Source of the DNA: DASXUG01 sp036504995
GTDB lineage: Bacteria > Pseudomonadota > Gammaproteobacteria > Burkholderiales > Methylophilaceae
Direction of reading: 5' to 3'
NCBI GenBank assembly: GCA_036504995.1
Contig: DASXUG010000007.1
Span: forward strand, 62,001-126,000
DNA: 64,000 nucleotides
Shown here: positions 61,521 through 64,000 of the stretch, in pieces
Layout: the number at the start of each line of letters is the position of its first letter
Numbering within the stretch: position 1 is the stretch's first letter
Program-made: the position numbers and the translations under genes
The notes under the pieces: model-generated
The model's input: the letters and a program-made list of their open reading frames with translations, nothing else
Database searches by the model: none
What the model was told of the DNA's origin: nothing

Positions 61521-61586
61521 AACTTTATATTTGCTGACTCTAATTTGTTTGCTAAATTTAGTATTTGCTGCTGTGGGTAACCCTAG

Positions 61587-61615
61587 ACAGTAACCGTTTG
61601 CAAGGTTTTGGTCAA
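61587..61615 (-). promoter_or_regulatory. Candidate ilvI promoter
   Basis: On the minus strand TTGACC (61610-61615) and TACTGT (61587-61592) are separated by 17 bases, leaving a leader of about 60 bases before the ilvI ATG. Confidence 0.4.
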
Positions 61616-61777
61616 GAATCTATCTATTTAAATTTTTAAATTAAAATTATCAATAGGCGCGTGATTATAAAATAATTAACTGAAATCAGCGAGATAAATG
61701 TGATTTTTGTGATTTGTGTCCGTGAAAATAAAGGCTAAACTCAGCTGATTTTTTAGAGTCGATGGTAAGCCACTCGC

Positions 61778-61805
61778 TTGACTCCTGTAAGGGCTGTGGT
61801 ATCGT
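61778..61805 (+). promoter_or_regulatory. Candidate promoter of the DUF2235 gene
   Basis: TTGACT (61778-61783), a 16-base spacer and TATCGT (61800-61805) lie 57 bases before the ATG at 61863, whose Shine-Dalgarno is TGGGAG. Moderate match only. Confidence 0.35.
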
Positions 61806-61862
61806 TTAAAAATCCAAACAAAGTCATTTGTAATTCCAATTAAATGTTATTTGGGAGCATGC

Positions 61863-63371
61863 ATGAAAAAGTTGATAGTGTGTTGTGATGGTAGCTGGAA
61901 TACGCTGGAGCAGGAGCATGATGGCGTGCCCGTACCCACCAATGTGGGGCGGTTATATTTTGCGTTAGACCATACCAAACCAGAAGCGCAGATTGCTTAT
62001 TATCACCCTGGTGTGGGTACTAATCCTTCGTTTAACGATAAGGTGTTTGGCGGGGCGTTTGGAGACGGTTTAGATAAAAATATCAAAAGTGCTTATCAAT
62101 GGGTGTGCAGTCATTACGAGCCTGAGGATCAGATTTTTTTGTTCGGGTTTAGTCGCGGCGCTTACACAGCACGCAGTCTTGGTGGTTTTTTAACGCGCTG
62201 TGGGATTTTAGACACCCGTAATTTGAAGGATGAAGAAATTTGGCATCGGGTTGATGTGGCCTATAAAAAAGGCTATCGCGAGCGAGATGCGGGTTGGTTA
62301 GAAGACGGTTGGGATCATAGTAGAGTGCCTGATCAAGTGACCATCGATTTTATCGGCGTGTGGGATACCGTTGGCGCTTTGGGCATACCAGACACCTTTG
62401 CGTTATTAAGCATGGTAGATAATTTGTTTAAGCTACGGTTTCACGACACTGCGTTGAGCGATCAGGTGAAAGTGGCACGGCATGCCTTGGCGTTGGATGA
62501 GCAACGGGCTAGTTTTAGTCCGACCTTGTGGACAAATATTCCCCCTGTATGTGATGTGCAACAGATTTGGTTCCCTGGTGGGCATTCTGATGTGGGCGGC
62601 GGTTATGTCCAAACTGGGCTGTCAGATGGCGCTTTGAAATGGATGGTTGAGGAGTCTGAAAGGTTTGGATTGTTGTTTAATCCCAAAAAAATAAGTCAAA
62701 TTAAACCTAATTTCCAAGATGTGTTGCATAACACTTACACAGGTTATCTTAAATTTCTCGGTTCGCAACCGCGCAGTGTGCCGCCAGTCAATGCGCCCGA
62801 TATACACCAGAGTACGAAAGATAGGCACTTGGACCCTGCCATCACCGAAAAATCTTATATGAGCACCTTCTTATTGAGTATGGGGGAAACCACGGATGTA
62901 CGTGTGTATGCCATTCAAGAGTGGAATCGCACAGGTATTTATATGAACGCAGGTGAAATTTATGAGTTTGAAGCTTCTGGCGAGTGGATAGATGACAATA
63001 TCAAGACTGGCCCCGATGGTTCACCTCATGAGGGCAGTGGTCATGTAGGGCAGTTAATTCATCAAGGCCTAGATTTAGTGGGTAAATTAGAAGGTGTCTG
63101 GCAGAAAATAACTCAAAACCAAAGTGCCAACTTGCTGCTGACTAAACGTGAGGAGGATTATCCCTGGTTCGCCCTGATTGGCGTGATTGCCAACGGTGGG
63201 CAGCCAACAGAGGGTGGTGCACCAGCTAAGCATGAGACTTTTATGATAGGCAATAGCTGTCGCTATGAAGTGGCTCAGTCAGGCTATTTTTATGCCTTTG
63301 CCAATGACGCTTGGCATTTTTATGAGAATAACCGAGGTAGTGTGAGCTTGAGTATTAAGCGCGTGGGGTGA
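61863..63371 (+). CDS. DUF2235 alpha/beta hydrolase with a PA-IL (LecA)-like C-terminal domain
   Basis: The N-terminal part (about 1-330) is a DUF2235 hydrolase: KKLIVCCDGSWNT at the start, the nucleophile elbow GFSRGAYTAR (S97), GVWDTVGALG (D168) and GGHSDVGGGY (H241). The C-terminal 130 residues form a beta-rich domain that aligns by eye with the galactophilic lectin PA-IL: a GEIYEFEASGEW strand, a glycine-rich loop, and NDAWHFYENNRGSVSLSI. In it D482, N489 and N490 match the calcium and sugar ligands D100, N107 and N108 of LecA. DUF2235 includes T6SS lipase effectors of the Tle1 family. No signal peptide is visible. I use the ATG at 61863; a TTG at 61851 is less likely. Domain identity of the C-terminus is inference. 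Confidence 0.85.
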   Translation: MKKLIVCCDGSWNTLEQEHDGVPVPTNVGRLYFALDHTKPEAQIAYYHPGVGTNPSFNDKVFGGAFGDGLDKNIKSAYQWVCSHYEPEDQIFLFGFSRGAYTARSLGGFLTRCGILDTRNLKDEEIWHRVDVAYKKGYRERDAGWLEDGWDHSRVPDQVTIDFIGVWDTVGALGIPDTFALLSMVDNLFKLRFHDTALSDQVKVARHALALDEQRASFSPTLWTNIPPVCDVQQIWFPGGHSDVGGGYVQTGLSDGALKWMVEESERFGLLFNPKKISQIKPNFQDVLHNTYTGYLKFLGSQPRSVPPVNAPDIHQSTKDRHLDPAITEKSYMSTFLLSMGETTDVRVYAIQEWNRTGIYMNAGEIYEFEASGEWIDDNIKTGPDGSPHEGSGHVGQLIHQGLDLVGKLEGVWQKITQNQSANLLLTKREEDYPWFALIGVIANGGQPTEGGAPAKHETFMIGNSCRYEVAQSGYFYAFANDAWHFYENNRGSVSLSIKRVG

Positions 63372-63451
63372 TAGTTGAACTAGTTCATGTCATTGCAGAG
63401 TGCTCGAGTAAGTAAGCTTGTAAACACTAAGAGTAGCTAAAGGATATAAGC

Positions 63452-64000
63452 ATGGAAGTCTCAATAGATAAGTTGCAGATAGGCGTGGGCGTCTTGTTAT
63501 CTTTGGTTGCTGCCTATTCTAGCTATCAACTAAATGTGACCGAGCGCTCGTTGAAAGAAGCTGAGTTTAAGCTGAAAGCTTCGGAAGAAAGTAGGGGTAA
63601 TCGAGAGAGCGTTGAGAAAAAGCAATTGATGGTGTATGACGCCGTAGTGAAGTCGCTAGAAAGCGGGGATCCAAAACGACAAAGGGTTTCAAAAGCGCTT
63701 GTAACCTCTATGCTGGAGGATCCACTGCGAACAGAGCTACTGACGGTGTTGGCCGAGTCGACTTCTCCCGAAATTAAAAAAGAGGCGCAGTCTACACTGG
63801 CGTTAGAAAGTGCATTTAAAGTTGAAGAGGCGACAGTACACACTCAACCACCACAAGCCCCATCAAAATGGGAGGATTGGGATTTTGATATTTTTTGGTG
63901 TGAGCGCTCTGGTGAAAATGCACGGGTTCAGGCAGAAAAAATCAAAAAACAATTGCAAGATGAAGGCGCAAAAGGTCGGCTTCGCGTTAGGCTGCTGCCC
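63452..64000 (+). CDS. Membrane-anchored coiled-coil protein (3' partial)
   Basis: The frame opens at the ATG at 63452 (AAAGGATATAAG upstream) and is still open at the window end, so only 183 residues are seen. A single membrane helix (about residues 10-27) is followed by a charged helical, probably coiled-coil region (NVTERSLKEAEFKLKASEE, about 28-60) and a helical stretch to about 120. A linker TQPPQAPSKW leads to WDFDIFWCERSGENARVQAEKI, which resembles the start of SPOR or LytR-C-like domains. I do not recognise the family. It lies 80 bases after the DUF2235-lectin gene on the same strand, so the two may be partners, for example an immunity or anchoring protein, but this is only positional. 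Confidence 0.75.
   Translation, partial: MEVSIDKLQIGVGVLLSLVAAYSSYQLNVTERSLKEAEFKLKASEESRGNRESVEKKQLMVYDAVVKSLESGDPKRQRVSKALVTSMLEDPLRTELLTVLAESTSPEIKKEAQSTLALESAFKVEEATVHTQPPQAPSKWEDWDFDIFWCERSGENARVQAEKIKKQLQDEGAKGRLRVRLLP

Larger units (their letters stand above)
61521..61862. other. 342-base gap between ilvI and the DUF2235 gene
   Basis: This divergent intergenic region is AT-rich, with two AGCAAA-rich stretches near 61525-61575. It holds promoter candidates for both flanking genes, described separately. I see no small gene, tRNA or conserved leader-peptide attenuator in it. Confidence 0.6.

Noticed and set aside
61521..61850. Branched-chain leader peptide attenuator or T-box ahead of ilvI
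   Set aside because: I found no short frame rich in Ile/Leu/Val codons followed by a terminator, and no T-box sequence.
1..64000. CRISPR array, tRNA/rRNA genes, IS transposases or prophage genes
   Set aside because: No regularly spaced repeats, no cloverleaf or rRNA-like segments and no transposase or integrase motifs were seen on reading both strands.

Overview
The window reads as chromosomal DNA of an obligately aerobic or microaerobic betaproteobacterium, most likely a methylotroph of the Methylophilaceae (Methylotenera/Methylophilus type). This rests on moderate GC content, betaproteobacterial gene orders (leuS-lptE-holA, xseB-ispA-dxs-folE2, ilvI-ilvH-ilvC-psd), a formate-tetrahydrofolate ligase, a complete cbb3 oxidase cluster with its assembly genes, and a periplasmic MxaD-like protein beside a YVTN beta-propeller. 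The taxonomic call is inference. No rRNA, tRNA, CRISPR array, transposase or phage integrase was seen.

Layout. 1-12239 (+): the distal part of a type VI secretion (T6SS) locus: a partial ketosynthase-like gene, tssM, tagF, an OmpA-like peptidoglycan binder, tssA, an unknown membrane protein, and a vgrG of clearly different base composition whose 3' end runs into a convergent GGDEF/EAL gene (12142-14406). 14651-20639: fhs, argB, a HAD nucleotidase, slmA, a cobalamin adenosyltransferase, murI and an unknown gene. 20749-23284 (-): an LRR-protein kinase, a CHCC zinc finger protein and ilvE. 23562-32540 (+): a SCO-type copper chaperone, ccoNOQP, ccoG, an unusually long FixH and ccoI, which form a terminal oxidase and its copper/heme assembly line. 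32836-41590: mgtC-like gene, proA/holA/lptE/leuS (-), aroC and an MFS transporter. 41772-45835: a four-gene minus-strand group (DUF2798, EamA, alcohol dehydrogenase-like, SDR) divergent from a LysR regulator.

45929-50589 (-): folE2, the isoprenoid genes dxs and ispA, xseB and a carboxylesterase. 50785-53539: a cyclic-nucleotide phosphodiesterase, two nearly identical tandem type IV pilins (-) and a vapBC toxin-antitoxin pair (+). 53740-55635 (-): MxaD-like protein and YVTN beta-propeller. 55879-61520: rppH, psd plus a PmtA-like methyltransferase (phospholipid head-group synthesis), and ilvC/ilvH/ilvI, which with ilvE supply branched-chain amino acids. 61863 to the end: a DUF2235 alpha/beta hydrolase whose C-terminus looks like a PA-IL (LecA) lectin domain, then a partial membrane-anchored coiled-coil protein.

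Most notable: the hydrolase-lectin fusion; three copies of an approximately 177-bp palindromic repeat (41599, 54475, 58005) built around paired dRS3-like hairpins; the vgrG 3' junction and compositional island; a ketosynthase-like protein next to tssM; and the tandem pilins separated by a hairpin. All family calls come from reading the sequence and remembered family signatures; no database search was run.
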